A stretch of 64,000 bases of DNA from Combretum micranthum. Taxonomy: Eukaryota > Streptophyta > Magnoliopsida > Myrtales > Combretaceae. The position numbers were made by a program, and so were the translations under genes. Numbering within the stretch: the stretch's first letter is position 1; each line of letters starts with the position of its first letter. Below, piece by piece: positions 48,028 to 59,761 of the stretch. The stretch lies in the NCBI GenBank assembly GCA_024138025.1, contig JAMXBD010000710.1, positions 248,001 to 312,000 on the forward strand, read 5' to 3'. The notes below the pieces were generated by a model. The model saw only the letters and a list, made by a program, of their open reading frames with translations, ran no database searches and had not been told where the DNA came from.

Positions 48028-51000
48028 TGTCACGCCCCAACAGATACCTTAAACATGATAGCCCACTGTACGCAATATTAAAACTTAAGAATGACTACCT
48101 CGGTCACTCGAAAGCTTCTATATCGGTATAAGACGTACATTCACATCAAAGGGAGACCGGTGGAGTAATGTATTTTAAGATATTGGCAGCGGAACATGCA
48201 AAGTAACAATTAATATAATTCATTGAAATATAAAGTCTTACAACTTCTAAGGGGCATTCCCCCGATAATTTCTATAACAACATGGTTTTGCTAAAGATAA
48301 AATAACTAAAGCTAGAAGATTTTAGAAGAAATCTACTCTAATACTTCAAAATAGAATTTCTCCAAAAGCTTCCCAAAATAAGGATTCTACCTGGGAAGTC
48401 AAGATGGTCTCGGGTGCAAAAAGATAATCCTGTAATATCAAAAGTCTATAGGGGTATAAGCATAACTTGCTTAGTAAGATATTCCTTATGCAAAAGTACT
48501 CATAACAGGCAATCAACCAAGTTTATTAATCAAGCATATGAAATGCAACAACCATATGATCAAACATTACATACGACTATCTGGTTTCGTATGTATGATG
48601 GATTTACCCCTCCATCGGTGGTTAAGGAATGCTTTGAACTGGGCCCCGAACGACCTCCTAAAAAATTTGCGTGCGTCTTGGGGTTCTAACGAACCATACT
48701 ACTAATCCCCGGGCTTTCCATACCCAAAGAGACTGATTCGGCTCGGCTACACCTTGAGGCCGTATTCCCCGAACATCTTAACCCTCAAGATGTAGTTAGG
48801 CAGCTTACCTTTCTGGTCCTACGCTGAGGAGTTGTAGCAAAACTTCGAAATGATATTCTAAGTGATATGCATGAGCAATTTATTATATGAGGATTCCAAT
48901 ATGACATTAAATCATTTAAAGCGATCAAGCAATAATTGCACACATAACAATATATACATAGAAGCAATTATATTAATCACAGATCGAGTTTCGATATACT
49001 TATCGTTCATTGATCGCACATAACAATTCACATACATAATTCCCATGATATCCCACATGCATTTTAATTTTATCTTTTCCTAACATCTAATGCTCTATTC
49101 TACAAGCATATACGCGAATACATAAACGTAAAGGAAACTCACTCGTCCGTAGCGTTTTTCTAGGAGTCGAAGTAATCCTCGGGGAAGAGAAGATCTTGGT
49201 CCTCAACACCTAAACAAAAGAAAATACCTGAAGTGAGTATTTCATCCAAGATCTACTCAATTTCTCTAATTTTATCTTATTAAATTCGGCAAAATCGTAT
49301 GAATGGAAATCCCAAATTAAAATGGCCATAACTTGCTCATTTCAACTCGGAATTTCGCATATTATATACCGATTTCTACCTACTCAAAAAGATCTATCCA
49401 TTTCTAAGGTTATTTTTATCAAAAGAAGTTATTTGGATCTTAGAATAGTAACATACATATTTGATACGAAAATTCCAATTTCAAAACTTAAGTTTCAAAC
49501 TTTTCTTCATTCAAGAGCTTTTGTACAAAAATATATATATTTTGTATGGTTGAAAAATCCTTTGAATGTATATATATAGACTTAGATTATATGCATGAAT
49601 TTAGTGGTGTTGTCTCAACAATGATTTTGCAAAACAATGTGTCTTAAAAGTGAGAAAAGCTAAGACTTGAAAAGAAATTGGTTTTGTTAGGAAAATTTCT
49701 TAATTTACTATAAGCGAGCATCTCCTTCTTTTAACTCCATTTCTTAATATTGGGAATAATTAAATTTTCAAAAAGTAATTTTAATCTTTTAATGTTCCCA
49801 TAACTTTATTTCTAGTGTCTTGGAAAACATAGTTTTTCTAAATATTTCATGATTATGTATTCTAAAGCTTTTCTAAAGTTAGTTCCACTTTAAAAGAATA
49901 ATATCAATGATTTTATAAGTTATTTTTTATAATTTTGAAAAACTTATCTAAACTTTAGTATTTTAGAGTGTTGGTGGAAAACTTTGATAAATGAGTTTAG
50001 GAAAACTTTTGGTTAAACAAGGAATTAAGTTTAAAGAAATTTTCTTATTTTATTGGTTTGAAAAGAGAGTTTGTGATAACTTTACTTTATGTATTTCTTG
50101 ATAAAATCATATATAGTGTTATTACTAAGACTTGAGCTAAACTTATCTAAACTTAGAAAATATTTTTTAAGATAGAACTTTAAGTTTTTATGGAAAAATT
50201 ATTCCTTATGTGACAAAATTTATTTTTAAAGAGAGTTCTTATTTTTATTACTTAAGAAAACTCATTTTCATTATGGTTGAGACAATATCAACATGTTCAT
50301 GCATGAATGAGAATATGTAACTATGAGAAACGTAATAAAAACAACATAATAAGATGAATAAAATAAGAGCATAAAAAAAAGTCAAGTATTGAGAACCTTA
50401 GCTTTATCAAGATATCCCGGGACTAAGAATAGACTAGTCCCAAAAAGAAAAGAAAAGCAAAGAAAGAAAATTGTTTTGACTTGATATGGACAAGTCTAAA
50501 CTAGAAATACTAGTCTTAATAATTGCATAAGAACAAGTAAATAAATAAATTACAAGACATAAATAAATAACAAATGAGCTTATATGCTCTAAATAAATAT
50601 ATATACATAATATACATAATACTTTATATAAGTTAGGTTAGAACAAATAATAATAACAATAACAATAACAACATAATAATAACATAAAGAAAAGAATAGA
50701 AACATGAACAAAAACAAAACATGAACATATTGTTGCTTCTTTAACTCTCATGAGTCTAAGAAACATACACTAAGCTCATACTAAGTTGTATGAACATGAT
50801 GAATGAATAAGATAGATTTTTACCTAAGGTTTATGTGTTTGTAGAAGAGGAATGGAATGGTTTGTAGCAATATGTGGGACATGGTTTTATGGAGAGAAGA
50901 GAGGATTTGAGAGAGTATTTGAAAGAGATTTTATGAAATGATTTTGGTAGAGTTTTAGTAGGAAATAAGTTGTGTGAAAAAATGAAGGAGGAAGGGGGTA

Positions 51001-51706
51001 TTATAGAGTTTTGGAGTGGAAATTAGATGTAATTAAATAAATTGAAAAAAAAACAAATTAAGAGTGATGAGAGGGAGGAAGTGGACGGCAAGGCCATGAA
51101 AGAGAGAAAAATTGATTAAATTTGTTGTTTTGTAATAAAAAAAAAGTAATATGTAAAGTGTGATGTGATCAAAATTGTATAAGGAAGGTAAATTGTAAGG
51201 TATAGGTATGGTAAAGTGTAATAATAGAATGTAAGAAAAAGTAGAGATAGATGAATAGTAATAAATAGTAGAAAGTACTATAAATAGTAGACTGGACAAT
51301 TTAAATACGTAGTAAAGAAAATACGCGTAAATAAGCTATATCTGATATTTTTAGTTACCGAAAAATTCTAAAACTGATATTTTTGAAATCCTTATATTTT
51401 TATGAATATATTGGTGTTATCGGAATATTTTCACTATTCAGTACACCGAGGCATGGTTTTTGAAAACTGATCCTGTTTGGATCCGAAAGATTAAAAAATT
51501 ACGAATATGATATTTTAAAGCTTTCTCATGTTATTACGAACCATATTCCACAGTTATTTCAATTTCGTTTTTTAGGCTTTAAGAATACGGGATTGCCGGA
51601 TCTAGATTTACTAGACTAATCATAGGACTAGGTTAACTTTAGGGTTTCGTTTTGACTTCCGGTTCATAGGGTTTGCTTATATTATCGAAAAAACTAGGGG
51701 CTTACA
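48028..51706 (-). mobile_element. Solo LTR E, Tekay-type, nested in LTR D
   Basis: The ends are TGTCACGCCCC and GGGGCTTACA, 3.68 kb. Target duplication is ACTTA (48023-48027) and ACTTT (51707-51711), one mismatch. It lies near the U3 start of LTR D, so two solo LTRs of one family are stacked. It is closest in sequence to solo LTR A. Sense signals are a TATA string (51005-50999), AG|GTAAAA (exon end 50824), a hairpin unit (about 50525-50385), a conserved block (about 49395-49317), and exon-like blocks 49209-49143 and 48429-48391. Confidence 0.9.
49143..49209 (-). other. Candidate LTR exon 2, solo LTR E
   Basis: TTTTGTTTAG|GTGTTG acceptor and GA|GTGAGT donor, 67 bases. The frame ends F-P-E-D-Y-F-D-S and TAG (49162-49160). 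Confidence 0.45.
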
Positions 51707-51861
51707 ACTTTCGATCCTAGGGTTTATGCATAAAACTTAACATAAAATCTAGGGGTTTACAAGTATTTGGCCTATTCTATCAACACCTTACTCACCTGAC
51801 TGTCAAAGTGGTTGCACCAAACAACCCCTCGATGCCCATTAACCTTTTGTTGTTTTTCACA

Positions 51862-52235
51862 TTAAAAAAATCTATCTGTGGATTCAAGTAAGTGTTGTGC
51901 CAATGGTATTAAAAATTCCATCATATTATTGTTTTTTTTTTCTGATTTTGAGATGAGAGTTATCGACGATTTTTTATACTGTAAGTTTAATGGAAGCAAG
52001 TTTATTTTCTTGATATTATATGTAAATGACACATTACTTGCCACAAATGATATGGGCTTATTGCATGAAACCAAGAAATTTAGGTCAAGGAATTTTGGAA
52101 TAGAAGATTTTGGTAAAGCTTCTTTAGGAGCATGCTCAAGGTGTTATTGGATTGTCACAAAAGGAGCTATATTGAGAATGTGCTCAAAAGGTTTAGCATG
52201 TAGAATTATAAACCAGGAGAAACCTTGTAGCTAAG
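51862..52235 (+). pseudogene. Ty1/copia reverse transcriptase fragment
   Basis: The first part, in a frame with two stops, reads LKKSICGFK..QWY..FHH. An open piece (51878-52234) continues with DFLYCKFNGSKFIFLILYVNDTLLA, GLLHETKKF and NFGIEDFGKAS. The copia catalytic motif Y-V-D-D reads Y-V-N-D, so the first catalytic Asp is gone. Toward the end a deletion and frameshift leave traces of the family's IENVLKRFSM segment. Nothing else of the element is adjacent, and the left side is the end of LTR D. Confidence 0.85.
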
Positions 52236-52923
52236 GAAGATTAATTTTGCAACGGCCTTACCCCGAGCGCATAAGGCGTGATAGTTATGGCACACATATC
52301 ACCTCTAAGTGACATATGCGAGGCATTTTTGTTATTGAGTGGGTATCTAATTAAGTATTAGTTTGAGAAATCATTATTAATTTTTTTTGATAAAAATTCC
52401 AGCAAAGTGGCGTTTCTTTTTTATCCATGGATTGGGTTTATCAAAGCCTATAAAATTTAACCTATTTAGAAGATAAGTATCACAAAATAATTGTTTATAA
52501 ATATTGTCGATAGGGCTCGCCAATAAATACAACTTAATTACAAAACTTTTGTACTTAAAGGTTCATGTCAAATCAAACAAAAATCTTTGGTAGTTATTTG
52601 ATTACAATCATCTAAGTTTATAAAATATTATTACAATGAAACTTTCTCATGAAAGCTCATAAAACTCATGTCTTGTACATCACCCACCAATTAAGTCAAC
52701 CCATGTAGCACTCATCCTCGTCATAACACCAACAAAACCTAGAATATTAAAGAATGAGCTGCGAAGCCTAGTGCACAATAAAATAAGCACATATACGTAT
52801 GTCATACGCTCCAATTCTAATGCAGCAACCATGATTTGGCATATTTAATTTAAAGCCCACAAACAAAGTATCCTTGGTGTCCTAAAAATACTAATACGCA
52901 CAAGAGTACTCATGACTCACATC

Positions 52924-54704
52924 TGTTGGTTTATCTCAAATAATGATTTTGATGATAACAAAAAGGATTAAATATTTACTTACATAATTGTTAACTGTGC
53001 AGTGATTAAACATGATAAAAGTTGGTTTATGAAAATGAGACTCAACTCAGAACATATCAAAAAGTTGAAAAGTATTTTTAAGAACAAATGGTATATCAAA
53101 AGGTCAATCAGAAGGTACTTTGATGGTTCACAAGATTCTTTAAACAGTCAAAAGGAACATCAGAGAGTAAACTAAAAAGCTACTATAAACAAACTTCAGC
53201 TCCATATTTGATTTTTCTTATATTTTGAAGACCTAGCTCCAATGTTGAGTATATTTGGATAATATACTCAATGTGTTCCATAAAGTTGGTTCAATATCCA
53301 TGGGGATTCAAATTTTGTTAGATTAAAGATCAATTTTTTGGGAAAACTATGACAGCATAATCCAAGATGTTGATTCATGCTTTGAAGTTGCAAAGGAGTT
53401 ATCTGATTCTTCTACTAAGGCATGGTTAGAGAAAATGCGAACACTATTTATTAAGAAGGGATTTGATTTTTCATCACAAAGTGTTATTACAAGTGATACT
53501 TGTAAGAGAGCTAATGAGGTTGGCATTCCGTTTGAAATCACACAGCGAATTATATTTGAAGAGAAAGTTAGTGTGCATAATATGAAGTACTTACAAAATT
53601 TAGACACGAACTAGATTTACAAGGAAATTGTCTAAAGAATGATTGTTTATTCAAGAAGTTTGAAATATGGGAAGATACAATCCTAATTTTGCATGAACAG
53701 TACCGAAAATTTGAATCTGTCAACAACAGGTGAAATCAAATTCAAAATTCAAGTTAAAGATTACTATACAAGCCATTGGATATTAAAGCTTATCCATTGA
53801 ACAAAAATTTTGAGATAACAACAACCGGATATCAAGTTATTCAAATATTGCGGGTATTGAAGATAAAGACGAGCTGATATCACGCACAAAATCTAGAACA
53901 AAGTTTATCCAATTCATTTTCTAGATGTTGGAAAGAACAAGAATAAATCATATACGTCCAAGACAGAAAGAATCAACAATATTCACAAGAAAAAGATCCG
54001 GCAAACAGATAACGAAAACATTTCTTTGCTTATGCAAATCACTGTCAATTTCAATTGTTCTTTTGATCAAAATTTTGAGGATACTTATTCTTTTTCCTCT
54101 GATTTGATTTTACACAATTAGTGTAAGATTGAGAATTACAAGTAGGCTCAGTAGATTGATTGATCAGGAGAATCAAGCTGAGTGCATTGTAACCAAAGAG
54201 AATTGGCAAAGACATTTTGTAACTTTTAATTATTGATCGGATAGTGGAACACAACTAGTGTGGAATGCCATAACCCCGGCTTGGAGCTGGAAGAGAGGAT
54301 TGACACTCAAGGTGGAACCTCTATAAATCAACTTTATACTCTTTACTCCCTTATCTCTCTTTAATTCATGCAATTTTATTTATTTTTCATAATTATGTTA
54401 TATGCTCGGAAAGTTGATCGAAGAGTAATTGAAACATATTTTATTAATCAGAGAGTTGCTCAAAAAGTAAAACTGGGAGTATATGTTTGAAAGTGTTGTT
54501 TGATTTTTCGTGGACTTGAGGAAGCTGTCTTGATTCGAATTTTTGTCCAAAGATTTTATCTTTTTAGTTTATTGTTTCAAGAAAGTTTTAAAGCCATTTT
54601 AATTGAGTAACCAAATGGTATGAAATTTGTTTTAAAATTTGAAAAGTAAATTGTTATTAAATAACCAATTCACCCCCCTCTTGATTATATTTTTGGGACC
54701 AACA
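52924..54704 (+). mobile_element. 1.78 kb copia-type solo LTR
   Basis: Perfect 6-bp inverted ends TGTTGG..CCAACA are flanked by ACATC (52919-52923) and CCATC (54705-54709), a target duplication with one mismatch. A TATA string (54322-54329) and the CAATTCACCCCCCTCTT stretch just before the right end are typical of the U5 side of plant copia LTRs. No primer-binding site follows, consistent with a solo LTR. It contains a 95-codon open stretch in U3. Confidence 0.8.
53327..53614 (+). other. Protein-like open stretch inside the solo LTR
   Basis: From a stop at 53324-53326 the frame is open for 95 codons to TAG. It contains W-E-N-Y-D-S-I-I-Q-D-V, KAWLEKMRTLFIKKGF and ANEVGIPFEITQRIIFEEK, with a balanced mix of charged and hydrophobic residues. 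A one-base shift continues a second open stretch (53605-53733) with HELDLQGNCLKNDCLFKKFE. The first ATG is at 53435, so an exon or a gene fragment is more likely than a full gene. Family unknown. The opposite frame is also open over 53347-53607, which weakens the case. Confidence 0.3.
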
Positions 54705-55589
54705 CCATCAAACAAAAAGGGGTAGGGTTCCCTTCATGGACTACGCAACAAAAAGGAGGGGGGGGGGGGGGGTGGGTTCGATAAATCCCTAAAACCTACC
54801 AAAAAGAAAAGAAAAGAAATAGTCTTGTTCGAATCATCTCCTCGCAAGCTGGCACCAACAAGTATGATCCATTGTAACGCTTTACATAGGGTCCTATAAC
54901 ATTGTATAACTCGTTATAACTTCATACCTACTACTAGTCAATTGTTTGATCTTGGAAATTTCCCTATCGACTACTCGTCGAACCCAACCACACACCCATG
55001 GGGGCCTAAGCACCTAAACTACCGGATCAGCCTGAAGTTGCTATCAGACTCATAACCTAATACGAGGATGCCACTTTTGGAGTAAGCAACCAAGTAGTAG
55101 TCAATACTTAATTAAGCTAAGTTTAAATTCTTAGTCTGGTTATTAATGCTATCATAATAAACAACACACAATTACTATATACTTGTCAATTGGTTTGGGC
55201 TTTCAAATCCCTTTCTAAGCTCAATATACAATAACTATTCATGATTGAAATTTCAAGATTAATTATCTTTAATCCTCTTGTATTGTTTGTTATATCTAGG
55301 TCACTTTAGCTTAACCATTTTACTTAAAGATCATGTTTAGAGGGTTATTTAAGTTTAAGGAAAAAACTAGGTCAAGTTTTGTGCAATTTAGACAATGACC
55401 AATAAGGAAAAAGGGGTTGGAAAAAAACACAAGTAATACATGGGCAGTATACAGGCAAATGTATCTCCCCATGGTCTTTTACACAACTAGATACATTAGT
55501 CGTGTTCATGTTGTGATCTTGTTATGTTTGGGGGTCAAAAAGGTACATGACCTCGTATACCCCCTTTACCGTTCTAGGAATGGGGGACA

Positions 55590-55905
55590 TTTAGATCAAA
55601 GAGAAGCATGGGTAGAACGTGGGTATATGTATTTTCCCATATTCTTCTAGGTTTGATTACATTTTAAGACCAAAGAGAAGCGTGTGTAGGTACACGACCT
55701 CATGTACATGCAGCGCTTTTCTAAGGAAACTCGACTCTTCGAGTTTTGAAGACCAAGAGAAGCACAGGTAGGTACACGACCCCATATACTTGCTGTGCTT
55801 TTTGAGAAAAACTCAATTCTTCAAGTTTTTTGAAGGTTAGAGAGAAGAATAATCAGCTACATGACCTTTTGTACTTGTCGTGCTTTTCTGGTTTTGCGAA
55901 AAAAT
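55590..55905. repeat. Diverged tandem repeat, about 83-bp unit
   Basis: Units start near 55595, 55668, 55750 and 55835 with AGA(C/T)CAA(A)GAGAAGC. The better copies share GTACACGACC(T/C)CAT and GCTTTT, then ACTC(G/A)A.TCTTC(G/A)AGTTTT. The outer copies are more worn. Confidence 0.6.
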
Positions 55906-56910
55906 CGTGCTAAAACTTGATATTTTTGTCAAAAACATGCTTTAGGTGGTGATCTTAAAGGTATTAGATGGGCATGTTCATGCTTAGTCTCATCTATTTT
56001 CATCTCTCATTTGTTAAAACATGATTAGTCAAAGCTAAAAGTCTAAAACATCTAGTTTTGATAGCAACTACCAAATTTTATCACGGTTTCTTTGAAATTT
56101 TCAAAGCTTTCATGTAAAAACCTTCATTTAACATCTTTAATATCAATAACATCAAACCTGTTGCTCATTCTATGATTTCATCCATAGTTTTAAACATACA
56201 ACGACATTCATTTCCTCTTAAGGCTTGTAAACCCTCAAATTTTTGGAATCGGTTTAAGACTAAAACCCTAAACCGGAAGTCAACCGGAGTCATAATGGTC
56301 AACAAAACCCTAGATAAACGAAATAGCTTAAGTCCGGCACTCCCGAATAAGAAACTCGGTGAGGATAAGTAGAAGTTTAGAATGTAGAATAGTGCAGAGT
56401 TATCTAAGGCAACATAAAAAGATCAAATTAGTAAAACCGTAACTCGTCTTGAACCCAACCGGACATGGTTCCTGAAAAACGTGTCCAGGACCCCGGAATA
56501 GTAAAAATATTCCGAATACACCCTTAGACTCGTAAAAATATAAGGTTTCAAAAATATCAATTTTGTAATTTTTCGGTAAGTAAAAATAACAGATATCGCA
56601 TTTATACGCGTATTTTCTTACTACCGGTACTTTATTAGTCATATCTACTTTACATTACACTATTCTTTTATCTCTACTTTTTCTTACACCTACTCTTACA
56701 CACTCCATAACCTATAACCTTTACTTTTTACCTTTCCCATAACTTTATTTCACATCTACCTTACATTTACATATTTTATATAACAAAATTAAAAAAATAA
56801 AATCTCTCCTCCCTCTTATCTCATATGGCTGGCGCCCCCTCCCCTCTACACCCCCTCAATTTGTTTTATTTTTCTTTTTTTAATCATACAAAAATCCCTC
56901 CACATTTTCC

Positions 56911-56918
56911 TATAAATA
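56911..56918 (+). promoter_or_regulatory. TATA box of solo LTR F
   Basis: TATAAATA about 71-84 bases downstream of the GGCGCC module. No ATG lies between it and the donor-like site at 57103/57104. The open frame beginning at 56825 is upstream of the transcript start and is not taken as a gene. Confidence 0.65.
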
Positions 56919-58579
56919 CCTCCCTTCTCTTTCACTTCTTTCACACCACTACTACCCACAAATTTCTTACTAAAACTCTCTTAAATTTTCCTCTCGAAAC
57001 TCTTTCCAACTACCATTCCAAACTCTCAAAATAATTTCAAAACAACTTCTACCTACAACAAAAACCCATAACCACATACTACTACTACCGAAATCTTCTT
57101 TAGGTAACCATCTTCTATTATTTTCTTCTCCTTCATGTCATGTAACTTTACATGACCATAGTGTGAGTTTCCAAAGACTAAAAGTTATGAAAGCTATATT
57201 ATGTTCATGTATTGTTCTTGTTCATGAAAATTTATTTATGTTTATGTTATTACTTTTGTTCATATTATTGTTACTATATCTAAATATTATTATCTATATA
57301 TATACATATTCTTTAGAGCATATAAGCTCACTTGCAATTTATTTATTTTATGCAATGTAATTTATTTATTTATTCAATTGCAATTTATTTATTTATTTCT
57401 TGTTATTTTAAGACTAGTCTCTAGTCTTAGACTTGTCCTCATCAAGTCAAAACAAATTTTTCTTTCTTTCATTTTATTTTATTTTGGGACTAGTCTACTT
57501 CTTAGTCTTAGGAGCCTTGAAAAAGCTAAGACTCCCAATACTTGACTTTATTATTTATGTTATGTTATTTTGCTTGCTATTATTTTCTCATAATTCATGA
57601 TCATTTAAATTGTTGTCTAAAGTTTCAAGCTCTAAAAATAGTTGACACAAAGGAGATTTTGACGCTTAAAAATAAGTTTATGTAAAGTATAAGATCTATG
57701 GTTTAAACAAAAATAAAGTTAACTCTTTTCAAGTTACAAAAAGAACTCACAAAAATTTTCGAAACTTCTTTTGTCACGAAAAGCTTGTTTAAAAACCTTT
57801 AATATCCCACTTTGTTTTTCCAAAAGAAAATAATTGTTGGTACAAAAATGATTTTTATGAAAAAAAATAACATAATGAAAGAAGGCGAAATTTTCAAGTA
57901 AAGGTCTTTACAAATAAACAAGACAAAGATCTTTGCAAACAAATAGACAAAGAAATTTGAATAGGAAAAATAAATAGAAAAATAATGTTAATATAAAACT
58001 TAGAAAATTTATTTTCCAAAAAAAAAAGTTACTTGGAAATATATATAAGCCAACATAAAACATTTTGGAAAAAAAAAAAAAAAAAACATTCATTTCAAGG
58101 GGTTTACAAACATCAATTCTTGTAAACTATATTTTTCTAAAAACTCCAAAACCGACATAATTTTACTTGAGCAAAATAAATGGACAACAAACACTTGAGC
58201 ATGAATAAATATGAGTTAAGTAACCATAAAAAGAGAATTTTTCAACTATATAGATAACTAAGTATTTATCAAACAAATTTTGATTGATTAAACCAAAGTT
58301 GTTTTTGCTTTAGAAAATCTGTGGTGAATTTTGTCGCCACTGTTTTGGAGTCTATATGACCTTATTTGTTAAAAATAATTTTTGAAATGGGTAGATCTTT
58401 TCGAGTAGATAGAAATCAATATATTATATGCGCGATTCCGAGTTAAAATGACCAAGTTATGGCCATTTTAAGTTGGAACATTCATTTATACGAACTTTAA
58501 CGTTCTTTTAACATTTTTTTTTATCAAAATTCAAGAAAATCATCAAGAAATACTCATTGTGGGTATTTTCTTTGACTAG

Positions 58580-58677
58580 GTGACTCCGAGGAAGGATACC
58601 TATATCCCGAAGATTATTTCGATTGAGTGGAGTGTGTGAACGACTTATCCGCATAGAGGAATAGTCGACATGGCATC
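58580..58677 (+). other. Candidate LTR exon 2, solo LTR F
   Basis: TTTGACTAG|GTGAC acceptor and ATC|GTGAGT donor, 98 bases. The frame ends P-E-D-Y-F-D and TGA (58624-58626), a third type of stop codon at the same relative position as in other copies. Confidence 0.5.
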
Positions 58678-58994
58678 GTGAGTTTATTTCCTTTAGATGC
58701 TATACTTGTTGTGCTTGTAATTTAGTTGCATTAGAAGCTAGAAAAAGAAATGAATATGTATGCAAAATAATTCTTTGAAAGAATTTTAAGAATATCAAGG
58801 CCGGAATTGATTTAAAATGTTTGTTTTAGTATAAATACTTGCTTTGTATGAAATGCTTTGATCACCATAAACTTGATAATAATAATGTTATGGTATCATA
58901 AATAAATGGATTCATGCATACCACGAAGTGAGTCACATTGCATTTTGGGTTATTATCCTTGGGTGAGAAGGATAGTAAGCTTATGTCGAAAGCA

Positions 58995-59125
58995 ACACTT
59001 GGTGGAGGATCCGAAAGCGATTGCTTGGCGGCGTTATGGAAAAAGGAAATGCTTGGCGGAAGATCCGAAAGCAAGGCTCAATTCAAGTAGACTTCATGTG
59101 CTTGGCAATATTGATCGAAAGCATA
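58995..59125. repeat. Minisatellite in solo LTR F
   Basis: Repeated CTTGG(C/T)GG(A/C) and GATCCGAAAGC words about 58 bases apart, lying between the two exon-like blocks. Confidence 0.5.
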
Positions 59126-59361
59126 AAACTTTTTATTAAAACTACTTGTTTTGAGGTTATGTATCACCAAACCCCAATGGAGGGCGCAAATCCATTCAAC
59201 ATATAGTTCTCGGAAAACTATATGCCTTGTTTGTCCACGTGTATGTTGCATTCCATTTGTTTGTTTAATTAACTTGTTTGAAACTTTGTTACAAGAAGTT
59301 ATTTATGGAAATAATTCTCACTAAGCCTGTTAGCTTATACCCTCATAGATATCTTTTCCAG

Positions 59362-59403
59362 TTTCCCTATTTATGGTTAAGGCCACGAGGACCCTGCGAT
59401 CAG
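59362..59403 (+). other. Candidate LTR exon 3, solo LTR F
   Basis: ATCTTTTCCAG| acceptor, 42 bases, then CAG|GTAATT. Reads F-P-Y-L-W-L-R-P-R-G and four more codons without a stop. Confidence 0.45.
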
Positions 59404-59761
59404 GTAATTTCTTTTGGAAAAAGGAAATTTTAGATCAAGTGTAGTATTGGTATTGATGTACAAATATCCTTGTAATAGATTAGTAATCAAAGGGAAATGA
59501 CCCTAAGTTGTAAAGATAGTTGTTATAAGTAATTGAATATTATGAATCCTCTTTTCTTAATTTGTTATTGTACCTTCTTAAGGTTCATAATTCCATGTAT
59601 GGTTCTCTAAAGTTGTGAAAGCACGCCTTACACTTAATATAAAAAGCTTTTGGGAATGACTAAGGTTGTCATACTTAAGCTTTAATATTAAGTGTGGCGG
59701 ACTGTCATGTTTAGGGTATCTTTTGGGGCGTGACAAGGCTAATCTCCAGTAAGATTTCAAC

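Larger units (their letters stand above)
44748..51761 (-). mobile_element. LTR D, Tekay-type, interrupted by solo LTR E
   Basis: It begins TGTTACGCCCC and ends GGGGTTTACA. Without the nested copy it is about 3.3 kb. The flanks TTTAT and AGTAT agree at only three of five bases, so target duplication is unproven. In sense orientation there is a G-run (47819-47842), a TATA string (47758-47752), AG|GTAAAC (exon end 47566) and a four-fold hairpin repeat (46885-47265). A conserved block (about 46042-45959), exon-like blocks 45854-45784 and 45168-45127, and a 30-bp minisatellite (about 45385-45475) follow. Diverged most from the other copies. Confidence 0.82.
52248..56220 (-). mobile_element. Decayed LTR-like sequence, family 2, second copy
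   Basis: The left end reads TGCAACGGCC..CCCGAGCGCATAAGG. The sequence resumes after the copia-type solo LTR (from 54710) and can be matched loosely to 33480-34100. The right side is cut by solo LTR F. A G-run of about 16 lies at 54757-54772, and diverged tandem repeats at 55590-55905. Confidence 0.35.
56226..59735 (+). mobile_element. Solo LTR F, Tekay-type, plus sense
   Basis: It starts TGTAAACCCTC and ends GGGGCGTGACA, 3.51 kb, with a perfect target duplication AGGCT (56221-56225, 59736-59740). It is the only copy of the family in plus orientation. Sense order: GGCTGGCGCCCCC module (56827-56840), TATA box (56911-56918), ATG-free leader, TTTAG|GTAACC (exon end 57103) and ACTAGT hairpin unit (57410-57540). 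A conserved block (58390-58475), exon-like blocks 58580-58677 and 59362-59403, and a minisatellite (58995-59125) follow. Confidence 0.93.

Noticed and set aside
44743..51766. Target duplication of LTR D
   Set aside because: The flanks TTTAT and AGTAT match at only three bases, so I did not claim it.
51862..52074. Minus-strand ORF over the copia RT
   Set aside because: The plus strand carries ordered copia RT motifs. The minus frame is a shadow.
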